Part shown: positions 1-8,240 of the stretch, in pieces
How positions within the stretch are numbered: position 1 is the first letter of the stretch
Layout: each line of letters begins with the position of its first letter
From: CAVTWH01 sp963850915
Lineage (GTDB): Bacteria; Actinomycetota; Actinomycetes; Mycobacteriales; Micromonosporaceae
Assembly: GCA_963850915.1 (NCBI GenBank)
Contig: CAWKND010000002.1
Coordinates: forward strand, 1 to 34,077
Reading direction: 5' to 3'
DNA: 34,077 nt
Notes under the pieces: model-generated
What the model was told of the DNA's origin: nothing
The model's database searches: none
The model's input: the letters and a program-made list of their open reading frames with translations, nothing else
Position numbers and translations under genes: made by a program

Positions 1-11
1 GGACAACCTTC

Positions 12-46
12 CAGTTGAGGGCCGCCCACCGGGCGGCCCTCAACTG
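12..46 (+). terminator. Strong stem-loop terminator of an upstream unit
   Basis: A perfect 16-bp inverted repeat (12-27 pairs with 31-46) closes on a 3-nt ACC loop, followed by GCGTTTGCGG with only a short T run. The stem is mostly G/C. This is the usual form of actinobacterial intrinsic terminators, which often lack a long U tract. It lies 45 nt before the GTG of the first gene, so it most likely ends a gene or RNA operon just outside the window. The symmetry would let it work in both directions. Confidence 0.8.
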
Positions 47-75
47 CGTTTGCGGCTGCGAACGCGTATCCGATC

Positions 76-83
76 AGGAAGGA
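76..83 (+). promoter_or_regulatory. Shine-Dalgarno site deciding the GTG start at 91
   Basis: AGGAAGGA at 76-83 sits 7 nt upstream of GTG 91. It is a near-perfect anti-16S match at ideal spacing and fixes the start of the Gly/Arg-rich TPR protein. No in-frame alternative start has a comparable site. Confidence 0.7.
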
Positions 84-90
84 TGTACCC

Positions 91-3000
91 GTGAACGCTG
101 CAGCGCCGGATGACGGCAAGCGCGACGGAGACCGTGGCGGCAAAGGCGATTCAGGGGGCGGTGGACACCGCGATTCTCGTGGCTCGGGGCAGGCTGGCTC
201 GGGCCAGTCTGGGCGGGCCGGTACCGGCCGGAGTACCGGTGGCGGGTACCCGCGCGGCTCGGGCGGGCGTGACAGCTCTACCTCGCGCGGCAGCTACGGC
301 GGAGCGGGCCGGGATGCGGGGCGCCGTGACTTCGGCGCGCGCGGCTCCGGACCGCGCTCCTCGGGCGGTCCCCGTGACTCGGGCCAGCGCGATTCGGGCC
401 AGCGCGATTCGGGACAGCGTGACTCCGGCCAGCGCAGTTTTGGCGACCGCGGCGCGCCCCGCAACTTCGACCGCCCACGCGGCGACTTCAACGGACCGCG
501 GCGGGATTCGGACGCGCCGCGCCGCGACTTCGACGGCCCCCGACGTGACGGCGGTGCGCCGCGCAGCGGGTACGACGGTCCTCGACGTGACTTCGACGGC
601 CCACGACGTGACTTTGGCGGCCCCCGCCGGGATTCTGGCGGCACGGGCGGCGCCGGCCGTGGCGGAGTCGGGCGGGAGTACCGCAGCAGGGACGTGACCG
701 GCGGTTCGGAGCGTGGCGATCGGCCGGCTGGCGGCGGGTACCGGGAAGATCGGCCGCGCCGCGACTTCGGCGACTCAACCGGCGGGCCGCGACGTGACTT
801 CGGGGGTACCGGCTCGGGCGGTTCTCGGCAGGGTGGCTTCGGCGGCCCTCGACGGGACAGTGCGCCCGGTGGCGACCGGGGCGGACGGGACCAGCGTGGC
901 TCCGGTGCCCCGCGGCGGGAGTACGGCAGCGGGTTCGGTGGCAACCGCCCGGACAGCGCTCGTGGCTTCGGTGGCCGGCCCGCTGGTGGCGACTCCGGCG
1001 CTGGCCGCGACCGTGGCTTCGGCGGACAGGGCCGCACCGGCGGGTACTCCGGTGGAGCAGGCGGGTACCGCGATCGTGACGCTGGCGGTGGCCCGGGTGC
1101 TGGCCGTAGCGGCGGGCCACGGCGTGAGGGCGGCTTCAGCGGTAGCCGGGACAGTGGCTCTGGCGGCGGCCGGGACGTCGGCTACCGGGGCGGCGACCGT
1201 TCCGGCGGTTTCCGTGGCGGCGATCGGCCAACCGGTGGGTACAGCGGCGGCGGTCGCGACGCGGGGCAGCCGGGACAGTGGCAGCCGGGACAGTGGCTAC
1301 CGCGGTGCTGACCGCTCCGGCGGGGACCGTTCGGGCGGGTACCGGGGCGGTGACCGGCCCAGCTTCGGCGGTGGCAGCCGGCCCGGCCGGGTACAGCGGC
1401 GGTGGCCGCGAAGGTGGCTACAGCGGCGGTGGCCGCGAAGGTGGCTACAGCGGTGGCAACCGCGAGGGTGGCTACAGCGGCGGCTCCGGCGGCGGTCGGG
1501 ACGGCGGCTACCGCGGTGGCGACCGCTCGGGTGGCTTCCGGGGCGGCGATCGGCAAGGCGGCACCGGTGGTGGCAGCCGCGAGGGTGGCTATTCGTCCGG
1601 ACGCCGCGAGGGTGGCTTCGGTGGCGCCGGCCGCGAAGGCGGCTTCGGTGGTACCAGCCGCGAGGGCGGTCCGAGCGGTGGTCGCGAGGGTGGCTTCAGT
1701 GGCGGCAGCCGTGAAGGTGGCTCGAGCGGTGGTCGTTCGGGTGGCTACAGCAGCGGCGGTAGCCGGCCGGGTGGCTACGGCGGAGGTAACCGTGACAGTG
1801 GCTTCCGGGGCGGAGACCGTACGAGCGGCGGGTACCGGGGCGGGGATCGCGAGGGCGGTTTCCGCGGCGGTGACCGGGATGCCGGCCGGACAGGTGGCCG
1901 CGAGGGCGGGTACCAGGGTCGGGACCGGGACGCGAGCCCCCGTGGCGACGCGGGCACCCGCGAGGGTGGTGGCTACACCGGTGGTACCCGCGAGGGTGGC
2001 TTCCGGGGTGGCGACCGGGCCGGTGGGTTCCGTGGCGGTGACCGGGATCGCGGTGCCGATCGTGGCGGCCGCGAAGGCGGGTTCCGGGGCGGCGACCGGC
2101 CGGGCGGGTACCGCGGCGGCGACCGCGACAGTGCCGGCTCGGGCGGGTACCGGGGTGGTGACCGGGACGGCGGCTTCCGCGGCGACCGGGGCGCGGGCAG
2201 CCGCGACGGGTACCGGGGTGGAGACCGCTCGGGCGGGTACAGCCAGGATCGCGCCGGCGTTGAGCCGTCGAGCGTCGAACCGTCGGATGCGCCTATCGTC
2301 GCCGCTGACAGTGCCGGCCAGGACTGGTCGGCCGGCGACCGCTACGAGAGTCGCGGGCGTGGCGGGCGCGAGGACGAGCCAGAGATTCCCGAGGAGATTC
2401 AGGCCAGCGACCTGGACCGTGGGGTACGCGAGGAGCTGGTTACCCTCGCCCGCGCGGTCAACGAGCGGGTGGCACGGCACCTGGTGGCCGCCGGTACCCT
2501 CGTCGACGAGGACCCCGAACTGGCGTTGGCGCACGCTGTCGCCGCCCGGCGACTGGCTTCGCGGATCGCTGTGGTGCGGGAAGCAGTCGGTATCGCGGCG
2601 TACCACGCCGGCGAGTGGACAACCGCCCTTGCCGAGCTGCGCACGTACCACCGGATGACCGGCAAGCAGTCGCACCTGGCGGTACTGGCCGACTGCGAGC
2701 GGGCACTGGGCCGACCGGAGAAGGCGGTCGACATCTACCGCACCGCGGACCGGGCTTCGCTGGACCCGTCGGAGGCCGTGGAACTGCTGATCGTCGCGGC
2801 CGGCGCACGCCGGGATCTCGGGCAGGCCGAGGCCGCCGTGGCGATGCTGCAGGTACGCGAACTCGGGCTGGACGCGCCGTACGCGGCCCGGCTCCGGTAC
2901 GCCTACGCCGACGGGCTGCTCTCGCTCGACCGGCGTGACGAGGCCCGCGAGTGGTTCTCCCGCGCGGTTGACGCCGATGAGGACGGCTCGACCGATGCGG

Positions 3001-3633
3001 CCGAGCGGCTGCTGGAGCTCGACGGCATCACTCTGGAGGGCGACGACCAGCCGGAGGACGACGAGTTCCCCGCCGACGCCGACGCCGACGCCGACTCTCG
3101 TCGATGACGATGACGACGACGACGACGACGACGAGAGCGACCTCGAAGACGAGGACGACAGCGACCTCGAAGACGGGGACGACAGCGACCTCGAAGACGA
3201 CGTGGAAGCAGGTCTGGACGAGGGCGGTTCCGCCGGAGACGACCCGCTGGACGTCCGCATCGAGGGGGCTGGAACCGTTGCGCCGGCGGTCTTTGACGCC
3301 GGTCCTGACCCGACCGACCGTGGCAACCTCGACCTCGACCTCGACGACGATGACGAAGATGAGGACGACGATCTCGATGGTGTCGTAGCCGTCGCCGAAC
3401 TCGACCTGTCCGACGACGACGAGGACGACGAGGACGAGGACGACGAGGACGACGAGGACGACGAGGACGACGGACCGGCGGTGCTCGACGAGGACGTCAA
3501 GGACGGCGCGGACCTCGACGACGAGGACCTGATCATCGGAGCTGAGGCCGGCATCACCACCGAGCAGCGCGACGCGGACGGTGGCGAGCGGGCGGCCGAG
3601 TCGCCCGCCGCGCGGCCGGACGAGCGGGCGTGA
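91..3633 (+). CDS. Gly/Arg-rich repeat + TPR + acidic-tail protein (frame-disrupted)
   Basis: One gene read through three frames. Apparent single extra bases lie near 1265 (GGGG run), near 1390 (GGCCGGG) and near 3099 (GACTCTCG). Repaired, it encodes about 1179 residues. Residues 1 to about 720 are low complexity, built from Gly, Arg, Asp, Ser, Tyr and Phe in motifs such as DSGQR, DGPRRDF, GGYSGGGRE and GFRGGDR. About residues 780-995 form helical TPR-like repeats (2370-3060), the conserved part corresponding to the Rv1691 family. The last 180 residues are a poly-Asp/Glu tail (SDLEDEDD-type repeats). The tail belongs to this gene because its stop overlaps the GTG of the HAD gene in a GTGA junction. 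The family's function is not established. RGG-type domains bind RNA and promote condensates in eukaryotes, so RNA binding or scaffolding is only an inference. The TPR module suggests protein-protein contacts. No signal peptide is seen, so it is probably cytoplasmic. Confidence 0.8.
376..435 (+). repeat. 15-nt tandem repeat encoding (DSGQR)4
   Basis: Four consecutive 15-nt units encode Asp-Ser-Gly-Gln-Arg with synonymous drift (GAC/GAT, TCG/TCC, GGC/GGA, CGC/CGT). The drift shows selection on the peptide rather than very recent duplication. It lies inside the low-complexity domain of the first gene. Confidence 0.85.
1392..1499 (+). repeat. 27-nt tandem repeat encoding YSGG(G/N)REGG units
   Basis: TAC codons opening each unit fall at 1392, 1419, 1446 and 1473, a strict 27-nt period. 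The units encode nine residues of the type YSGGGREGG. The first two copies are almost identical in DNA, the later ones have drifted. Looser relatives (FGGAGREGG, FRGGDR, YRGGDR) continue to about 2240. Such repeats are prone to sequencing and assembly error, and one apparent frameshift lies just before the array. Confidence 0.85.
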
Positions 3634-4646
3634 CCCGGGCCGCCGGGCAGCCGCTGGTCGACGGGTACGACCTGCTGATCTTTGACCTCGACGGCGTGGT
3701 GGTACTGGGCACCGAGCCGGTACCGCACGCCGTCGAGGCGATCAACCGGCTGCACGAGCAGCAGCGGCGGGTCGCGTACGCCACGAACAACGCGTCCCGT
3801 ACCCCCGAGCAGGTGGCCGCGCTCCTCACCGGGCTCGGTATCACCGCTTCGCCGGACGAGGTGATCACCTCCCCGCAGGCGGCCGCCGCACTGCTCGCCG
3901 AGCGGGTACCGGCGGGCGCCCCGGTACTCGTCGTCGGCGCTGACGCGCTGGCCGAGGAGGTACGGGCGGTCGGGCTGGAGCCGGTGTACCGGGCGGACGA
4001 CAAGCCCAGTGCCGTGGTCCAGGGGTACGGGCCGCAGGTGGGCTGGGCACAGCTCGCCGAGGCGTGCGTGGCGGTACGCGGCGGCGCGCTGTGGGTGGCG
4101 ACGAACACCGACCGTACCCTGCCGTCGCCCCGGGGACCCTTGCCCGGCAACGGTTCCCTGGTGGCGGCGCTGGCCACAGCGCTGGACCGGCAACCGGACG
4201 CGGTCGTCGGCAAGCCGGCACCGGGACTCTTCGTCCAGGCGGCGCACCGGGTCGGGGCGGGTACGCCGCTGGTGATCGGGGACCGGCTGGACACCGACAT
4301 CGAGGGCGCTGTCCGGGCCGGGATGGCGAGCCTGCTGGTACTGACCGGGGTGAGTACGCCGGCCGAGCTGCTCACCGCTCCAGCTGAACGCCGCCCCAGC
4401 CACGTGGCGTGGGACCTGCGCGGACTGTTCAGCCCCGACGGCGTCGTGGCGGTACCCGGGGACGGCGACGGCTGGCAGGTACACCAGCATCCGAAGGGGG
4501 CAGAGCTCTCCGGTGCCGGTACCCCCCTGGGTGCGTTGGCCGCACTGTGCGCGGCGGCCTGGGACAGTTCCGGTCTTGACCCGGCGGCGGTGACCGCCGG
4601 CAGCCCGGCCGCCGCTACCGCGCTGCGCGCGCTCAACCTCGACTGA
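3630..4646 (+). CDS. HAD-superfamily (subclass IIA) phosphatase, Rv1692-like
   Basis: A 338-residue NagD-type HAD hydrolase. Motif I is FDLDGVVVLG near residue 18 (nucleophile Asp and the Asp two residues later), motif II is TNNAS near residue 52, the motif III Lys is in VVGKPAPGLF near residue 195, and motif IV is GDRLDTDI near residue 214. The IIA cap lies between motifs II and III. The M. tuberculosis relative in the same position, Rv1692, is reported as a glycerol-3-phosphate phosphatase acting in phospholipid recycling. The same activity is a reasonable inference here, though HAD substrates are hard to read from sequence. The GTG start overlaps the stop of the TPR protein (GTGA), so the two are translationally coupled. 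The C-terminal 60 residues are a poorly conserved extension. Confidence 0.9.
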   Translation: MTRAAGQPLVDGYDLLIFDLDGVVVLGTEPVPHAVEAINRLHEQQRRVAYATNNASRTPEQVAALLTGLGITASPDEVITSPQAAAALLAERVPAGAPVLVVGADALAEEVRAVGLEPVYRADDKPSAVVQGYGPQVGWAQLAEACVAVRGGALWVATNTDRTLPSPRGPLPGNGSLVAALATALDRQPDAVVGKPAPGLFVQAAHRVGAGTPLVIGDRLDTDIEGAVRAGMASLLVLTGVSTPAELLTAPAERRPSHVAWDLRGLFSPDGVVAVPGDGDGWQVHQHPKGAELSGAGTPLGALAALCAAAWDSSGLDPAAVTAGSPAAATALRALNLD

Positions 4647-4664
4647 CGCCGACCTCGGTCGGCG
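4647..4664. terminator. Bidirectional stem-loop between convergent genes
   Basis: CGCCGACC (4647-4654) pairs with GGTCGGCG (4657-4664); the realistic fold is seven pairs around a CTCG loop. It starts directly after the HAD stop and ends 6 nt before the stop of the minus-strand SCP2 gene, so it can serve both transcripts. There is no T tract. Confidence 0.5.
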
Positions 4665-4670
4665 ACCGGG

Positions 4671-5009
4671 CTACAGCAGCTTGCGCAGTTTGAGCAGGTC
4701 GAACGCGCCGGCACTGACCGAGATGCGGCCGGAGGTCCAGGCCTGCACGAAGTTGAGCTGGCCGGCGACCAGGGCGAGCAGGTCGTCACCGGTGGTGGTG
4801 AGCCGGATCTTGGCCTTCGGATCGTCGCCGTCCGCGATGTTCTCCAGCAGCCCGTCACGCAGCCGGGCGTGGAAGGACACGCCCAGATCCTTGATCGTGC
4901 AGGCGAGCGGGCGGTCCAGGTCGAGCTTGCGGGATGCCTGCTCGGCGTTGCTGGCGAGCCGGGCGGCGAGCTGGTGCAGCGCTGTCCGACACTCGTCGAC
5001 GGTGGCCAT
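4671..5009 (-). CDS. SCP2 sterol-binding-domain protein
   Basis: A 112-residue protein beginning MATVDECRTALHQLAARL. The start at 5009 is preferred over the longer reading frame because AGGAGG (plus-strand 5012-5017) lies directly upstream at good spacing and the extra N-terminal residues look like non-coding translation. The body matches the SCP2/MSCP fold: amphipathic helix (about 5-30), strands around ACTIKDLGVSFHARL, and a closing helix FDLLKLRKLL. SCP2 domains bind lipids or fatty acyl chains in a hydrophobic tunnel. Single-domain bacterial versions have no settled role. It is the only minus-strand gene in the first 23 kb, divergent from the phasin-like gene. Confidence 0.75.
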   Translation of the reverse strand: MATVDECRTALHQLAARLASNAEQASRKLDLDRPLACTIKDLGVSFHARLRDGLLENIADGDDPKAKIRLTTTGDDLLALVAGQLNFVQAWTSGRISVSAGAFDLLKLRKLL

Positions 5010-5332
5010 CGGTCCTCCTGATCTGGGCGCTGGCAACGGCTGCCCGGCTACCGACCATCCTGCCGGACGCCACCGACAGCCGCTCACCGTGGGCCCTGCC
5101 GCCGCTTCGGCGCCGAGTCACTCGATGGCCGCAATTCGTTGTGCCGCAACAGTTGTGACCCGTCCGAGCGGGGCGGGGACGGGCGAGCCGAGCCGGCGCG
5201 CCGGTCCGCATGCCGGTATCTGACCGGCGGCGAGGGCCGGCCTTGTAGCGTAGGGGCCGAACACTCCGCCACGCCGGAGCCGATTTGCCGGCCCGGCGCG
5301 TCCGGTCGGCATTGACGAAGGGGTACCTTTCG
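5010..5332. other. Divergent intergenic region (SCP2 / phasin-like)
   Basis: 323 nt without a convincing gene. It must hold the promoters of the two divergent genes. For the plus strand a possible -10 is TAGCGT (5246-5251) with TGACCG (5221-5226) at a long 19-nt spacing. A less GC-rich patch at 5130-5160 carries a GTTG...CAAC short inverted repeat. Apart from the two ribosome binding sites, nothing else stands out. Confidence 0.4.
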
Positions 5333-6055
5333 ATGGTTGGGCGCGATGACCTACGCGGCATGACAGACGCCTGGCAGGCGTACATCGACCTCGCCATGGG
5401 CTTCACCGAGACCTCCCGTAAGCGGGCCACCAAAGTGGTCAAGCAGATGGTCGGGAAGGGCAACATCACCGCCGGCCAGCTCCAGACGATGGCCGAGGAG
5501 CTGGTGAACACCGGACTGGCCAACCGCGAGGCGATGGTGCGCCTGGTGCGCTTCGAACTCGACCGTGGCCTCGGCCGGGTCGGCCTGGCCACAGCGGACG
5601 AGGTCTCCGACCTGACCGGGCGGGTACGCGAGCTGGAGGAGAAGCTGCGGGCAGCCGAAGGCGCGCTGGCTTCGCAGGTGCCCGCCGAGGATGAGCCGGT
5701 GGGCGAGCCGGTCGGGGCCGAGGCGGTCCCCGCCGACCTGGCGGCGCCGGTCCGCAGTGCCCCCGCCAAGGTGGCAGCCACCTCAACAATCGCGAAGAAG
5801 ACGGTGGCCAAAAAGACGGTGGCCAAGAAGGTCGCGCCCGCACCGGCACCCGTCAAGGCTGCCGCGCCGGCGAAGGCCGCGCCGGTGAAGGCTGCCGCGA
5901 CGATGCCGGCCGCGAAGTCCGCGCCAGCGAAGTCGGCGGCTAAGGCAGTGCCCGCGAAGTCGGCGACGAGCGCCGCCACCACGGCGTCGCCCACCGCCGC
6001 CAAGACGGTGGCGAAGAAGACCGTTGCGAAGAAGACCAACGGGGGTACCTCGTGA
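5333..6055 (+). CDS. Phasin-like protein with coiled coil and Lys/Ala-rich tail
   Basis: About 240 residues from ATG 5333, with GAAGGGG 10 nt upstream; an in-frame TTG at 5285 is unlikely. Residues 10-85 form long helices (AWQAYIDLAMGFTETSRKRA, LVRFELDRGLGRVGL), followed by a short coiled coil (TGRVRELEEKLRAAEG). From about residue 145 to the end the protein is Ala/Lys/Pro/Val-rich with repeated KKTVAKK and PAKSA motifs, like histone H1 and PhaF tails. PhaF-type phasins use such tails to bind DNA and their helical part to bind polyhydroxyalkanoate granules. Either a granule-linked or a nucleoid-associated role is possible, and PHA genes are not seen nearby. The stop overlaps the next GTG (GTGA), coupling it to a small acidic protein of opposite charge. 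Confidence 0.75.
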   Translation: MVGRDDLRGMTDAWQAYIDLAMGFTETSRKRATKVVKQMVGKGNITAGQLQTMAEELVNTGLANREAMVRLVRFELDRGLGRVGLATADEVSDLTGRVRELEEKLRAAEGALASQVPAEDEPVGEPVGAEAVPADLAAPVRSAPAKVAATSTIAKKTVAKKTVAKKVAPAPAPVKAAAPAKAAPVKAAATMPAAKSAPAKSAAKAVPAKSATSAATTASPTAAKTVAKKTVAKKTNGGTS

Positions 6056-6393
6056 CGGAGCCCTCCGGCGACGCCTCCTTCACCGACGACCCGTCCTTCA
6101 CCAGCGAACCAGCGCTCGCCGACGAGCCCGGGTTCACTGACGAGTCCGCGCTCACTGACGAGTCCGGGTTCGACGAGGAGCCGGCGTCAGCCGAGGAGCC
6201 GGCGTTCGCCGAGCAGCCTGACGCGGGTGACTTCGCCGCGGAGGCGGCTGTGGTGACCGGGCATCCGGTGGTGGACGGGGCGCTGGCACAGCTCGACGCG
6301 GTCGCCGATCGGGTACCGGCCGAGCAGGTGGGTGCCTTCGAGGCGGTACACCGGGCGCTCACCGGTACCCTGTCGGGTATCGATCAGAGCTGA
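6052..6393 (+). CDS. Small acidic repeat protein, conserved hypothetical
   Basis: 113 residues. Residues 1-60 are an acidic low-complexity run of Phe/Ala-Thr-Asp-Glu units (SFTDDPSFTSEPALADEPGF). The last 45 residues (GHPVVDGALAQLDAVADRVP, AFEAVHRALTGTL) look like a short helical domain kept between phasin-like genes and tlyA in actinobacteria. No function is known to me. It starts in a GTGA overlap with the Lys-rich phasin-like gene and ends in a TGATG overlap with tlyA, so all three are translated as a unit. The acidic N-terminus could contact the basic tail of its upstream partner; that is inference from charge only. Confidence 0.7.
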   Translation: MTEPSGDASFTDDPSFTSEPALADEPGFTDESALTDESGFDEEPASAEEPAFAEQPDAGDFAAEAAVVTGHPVVDGALAQLDAVADRVPAEQVGAFEAVHRALTGTLSGIDQS

Positions 6394-7218
6394 TGGCCCG
6401 ACGCGCCCGGCTCGACGCCGAGCTGGTCCGGCGGGGTCTTGCCCGCTCCCGTGAACAGGCAGCGGAGCTGGTCGAGCAGGGCCGGGTGCAGGTACGCGGC
6501 ACGGTCGCCGGCAAGCCGGCCGCGATGGTCGACCCGGCCGATCCGGTACGCGTACTCGGCGACGATCCGGCCGACGCATACGTCTCCCGTGGTGGGCACA
6601 AGCTTGCCGGTGCGCTGGCGGCGTTCGGCGTACCGGACGCTGCCGCCCCGGCCCGGAATCGGCGGTCTTCGGCGAGCGCGCGTTGGGGGTGGCCGGCCGG
6701 CGCTGTCTGGATGCCGGTGCCTCCACCGGCGGCTTCACCGATGTGCTGCTGCGCGCCGGCGCCGCCGAGGTGGTCGCCGTCGACGTCGGGTACGGGCAGC
6801 TTGCCTGGTCACTGCGCAGCGACCCGCGGGTGCGCGTGCATGAGCGGACGAATGTGCGTAGCCTCAGCGCGGAGCAGATCGGCGGCCCGGTGCAGCTCAC
6901 CGTCGCGGATCTCTCCTTCATCTCGTTGCGGCTGGTGCTGCCGGCGCTGGCGGCGTGCACCGAACCGGACGGAGATCTTGCACTGATGGTCAAGCCGCAG
7001 TTCGAGGTGGGGCGCGAACGGGTGGGCAGCGGCGGGGTGGTCCGCGATCCGTTGGTACGGGCCGACGCGGTACTGGATGTCGCCGCGACGGCGGCCGGCC
7101 TGGGCCTGGGGTTGCCGGAGTGGTGACGAGTCCGCTGCCCGGCCCGTCCGGCAACGTGGAGTTCTTCCTCTGGCTGCGCCGCGACGCCGGACCGGCGCAG
7201 ACCGCGGCGCATCCGTGA
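6393..7218 (+). CDS. tlyA: TlyA-type rRNA 2'-O-methyltransferase (frame-disrupted)
   Basis: TlyA methylates ribose 2'-OH groups of cytidines in 16S/23S rRNA, and its activity underlies capreomycin/viomycin sensitivity. The N-terminal S4 RNA-binding domain (residues 1-60; LDAELVRRGLARSREQA) is followed by YVSRGGHKL and a Rossmann SAM-binding motif CLDAGASTGGFTDVLL. The K-D-K-E style catalytic positions are visible in SRGGHK, TVADLSF, LMVKPQFE and NVEFFLWLR. Two single-base deletions break the frame: one near 6650 (CCGGCCCGG, probably a lost G) and one near 7117 (GGGGTT reduced to GGGTT). Repair gives 275 residues, the normal family size. The downstream frame ends at TGA 7216-7218. The ATG overlaps the preceding stop (TGATG). 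A real null allele is possible but unlikely given the multiple similar lesions in this window. Confidence 0.88.
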
Positions 7219-7233
7219 TGTCGTGGTGGCCGG

Positions 7234-8119
7234 ATGAGCCGCGAGGCACTGCTCGTCACGCACACCGGACGCCGGGGCAACACCGAGCACGCCCGCGCGG
7301 TCGCGGCGGACCTGACCGCGGCCGGTTTCGTGGTCCGGGTGGTCGCCGAGGAGGCAGTGGATCTGGAGCTGCCCGGGGCGGTACCGGTCAGCGGTCCACA
7401 AGCTGCCCACGGTGTCGAGATCGTGGTGGCGCTGGGCGGCGACGGTACCCTGCTGCGCGCCGCCGAACTGGCCCGACCGGCCGGCGCCCCGCTGCTCGGC
7501 ATCAACCTCGGCAAGGTCGGCTTCCTGGCCGAGGCCGAAGTGGACGACCTGGACGTCGCCGTACGCCACGTGGTCGAGCGCACCTACACCGTCGACGAGC
7601 GGCTCACCTTGGACGTCACGGTCGAGCCACGACGACCGGGTACTGGCCCGCTCCTTCGCGCTCAACGAGGTGAGCGTGGAGAAGGCCGAGCGGGAACGGA
7701 TGCTGGAGCTGCTGGTCGACATCGACGGCCGGCCGCTGTCCCGGTACGGCTGCGACGGAGTGGTGTGCGCGACGCCGACCGGGTCGACCGCGTACGCCTT
7801 CTCGGCCGGCGGACCTGTTGTCTGGCCGGAGGTGGAGGCGCTGCTGCTGGTACCGATCAGCGCGCACGCCCTGTTCAGCCGCCCCGTGGTCACCGCGCCG
7901 ACGTGCAGCATCACCATCACGGTCGCCCCGTACACCACGGCGGCGGTGCTGTGCTGCGACGGGCGCCGGGTCTACGACGTACCCAACGGCGCGGTGGTCA
8001 CCGTACGCCGGGGTGAGCTGCCGGTACGGGTCGCCCGGCTGCGCCCGCACCCGTTCACCGACCGGCTGGTGGCCAAGTTCGAGCTGCCCGTCGACGGTTG
8101 GCGCGGCGGCCGGCGCTGA
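7234..8119 (+). CDS. nadK: NAD kinase (frame-disrupted)
   Basis: NAD kinase phosphorylates NAD to NADP using ATP or polyphosphate in the cytoplasm. Motifs in order are GGDGTLLRAA (the conserved GGDG near residue 70), NLGKVGFLAE, then after the frame change ATPTGSTAYAFSAGGP and the C-terminal DGRRVYDVP. The frame moves from phase 1 to phase 2 near 7623-7628 (GTCGAGCCAC): one extra base turns VTVSHDDRVLARSF into an off-frame reading. Repair gives 294 residues, the family norm. It lies 15 nt after tlyA and precedes recN, the standard tlyA-nadK-recN order. Because this enzyme is normally essential, the lesion is best read as a sequencing error. Confidence 0.9.
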
Positions 8120-8226
8120 CGCTCGACCGCCGGTAGCGCGACAGCGGAGCGGCTTCGGCCTCACCCGGATCGCAACTACCGGGCGGCTGGCACGGCGGCG
8201 CGGTGGCGCCTGTCACACGGGGCGGC

Positions 8227-8240
8227 TACTGTCAGGCCCG
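8227..8240 (+). promoter_or_regulatory. Candidate leaderless promoter of recN
   Basis: TACTGT (8227-8232) fits the actinobacterial TANNNT -10 box and ends 7 nt before GTG 8240. Transcription would then start at or next to the start codon, giving a leaderless mRNA. No ribosome binding site is visible, which agrees with this. I see no good -35 and no obvious LexA box in the 120 nt after nadK. Confidence 0.4.

Noticed and set aside
91..3107. Programmed ribosomal frameshifting in the TPR gene
   Set aside because: Three successive shifts in the same direction at unrelated sites without slippery heptamers or pseudoknots, and similar lesions in other genes, fit sequence error better.
1182..4490. 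A 1102-codon open frame on the minus strand opposite the TPR and HAD genes
   Set aside because: It is the antisense of a very GC-rich repeat gene; its protein is long Ser, Ala/Val/Thr and Arg runs without a domain, while the plus strand encodes recognisable TPR and HAD proteins.
6187..7938. Long minus-strand frame over tlyA and nadK
   Set aside because: The plus strand has clear TlyA and NAD kinase motifs; the frame stays open only because stop codons are rare at this GC content.
8120..8239. A LexA (SOS) box upstream of recN
   Set aside because: No sequence near the actinobacterial TCGAAC-N4-GTTCGA pattern is found in the gap.
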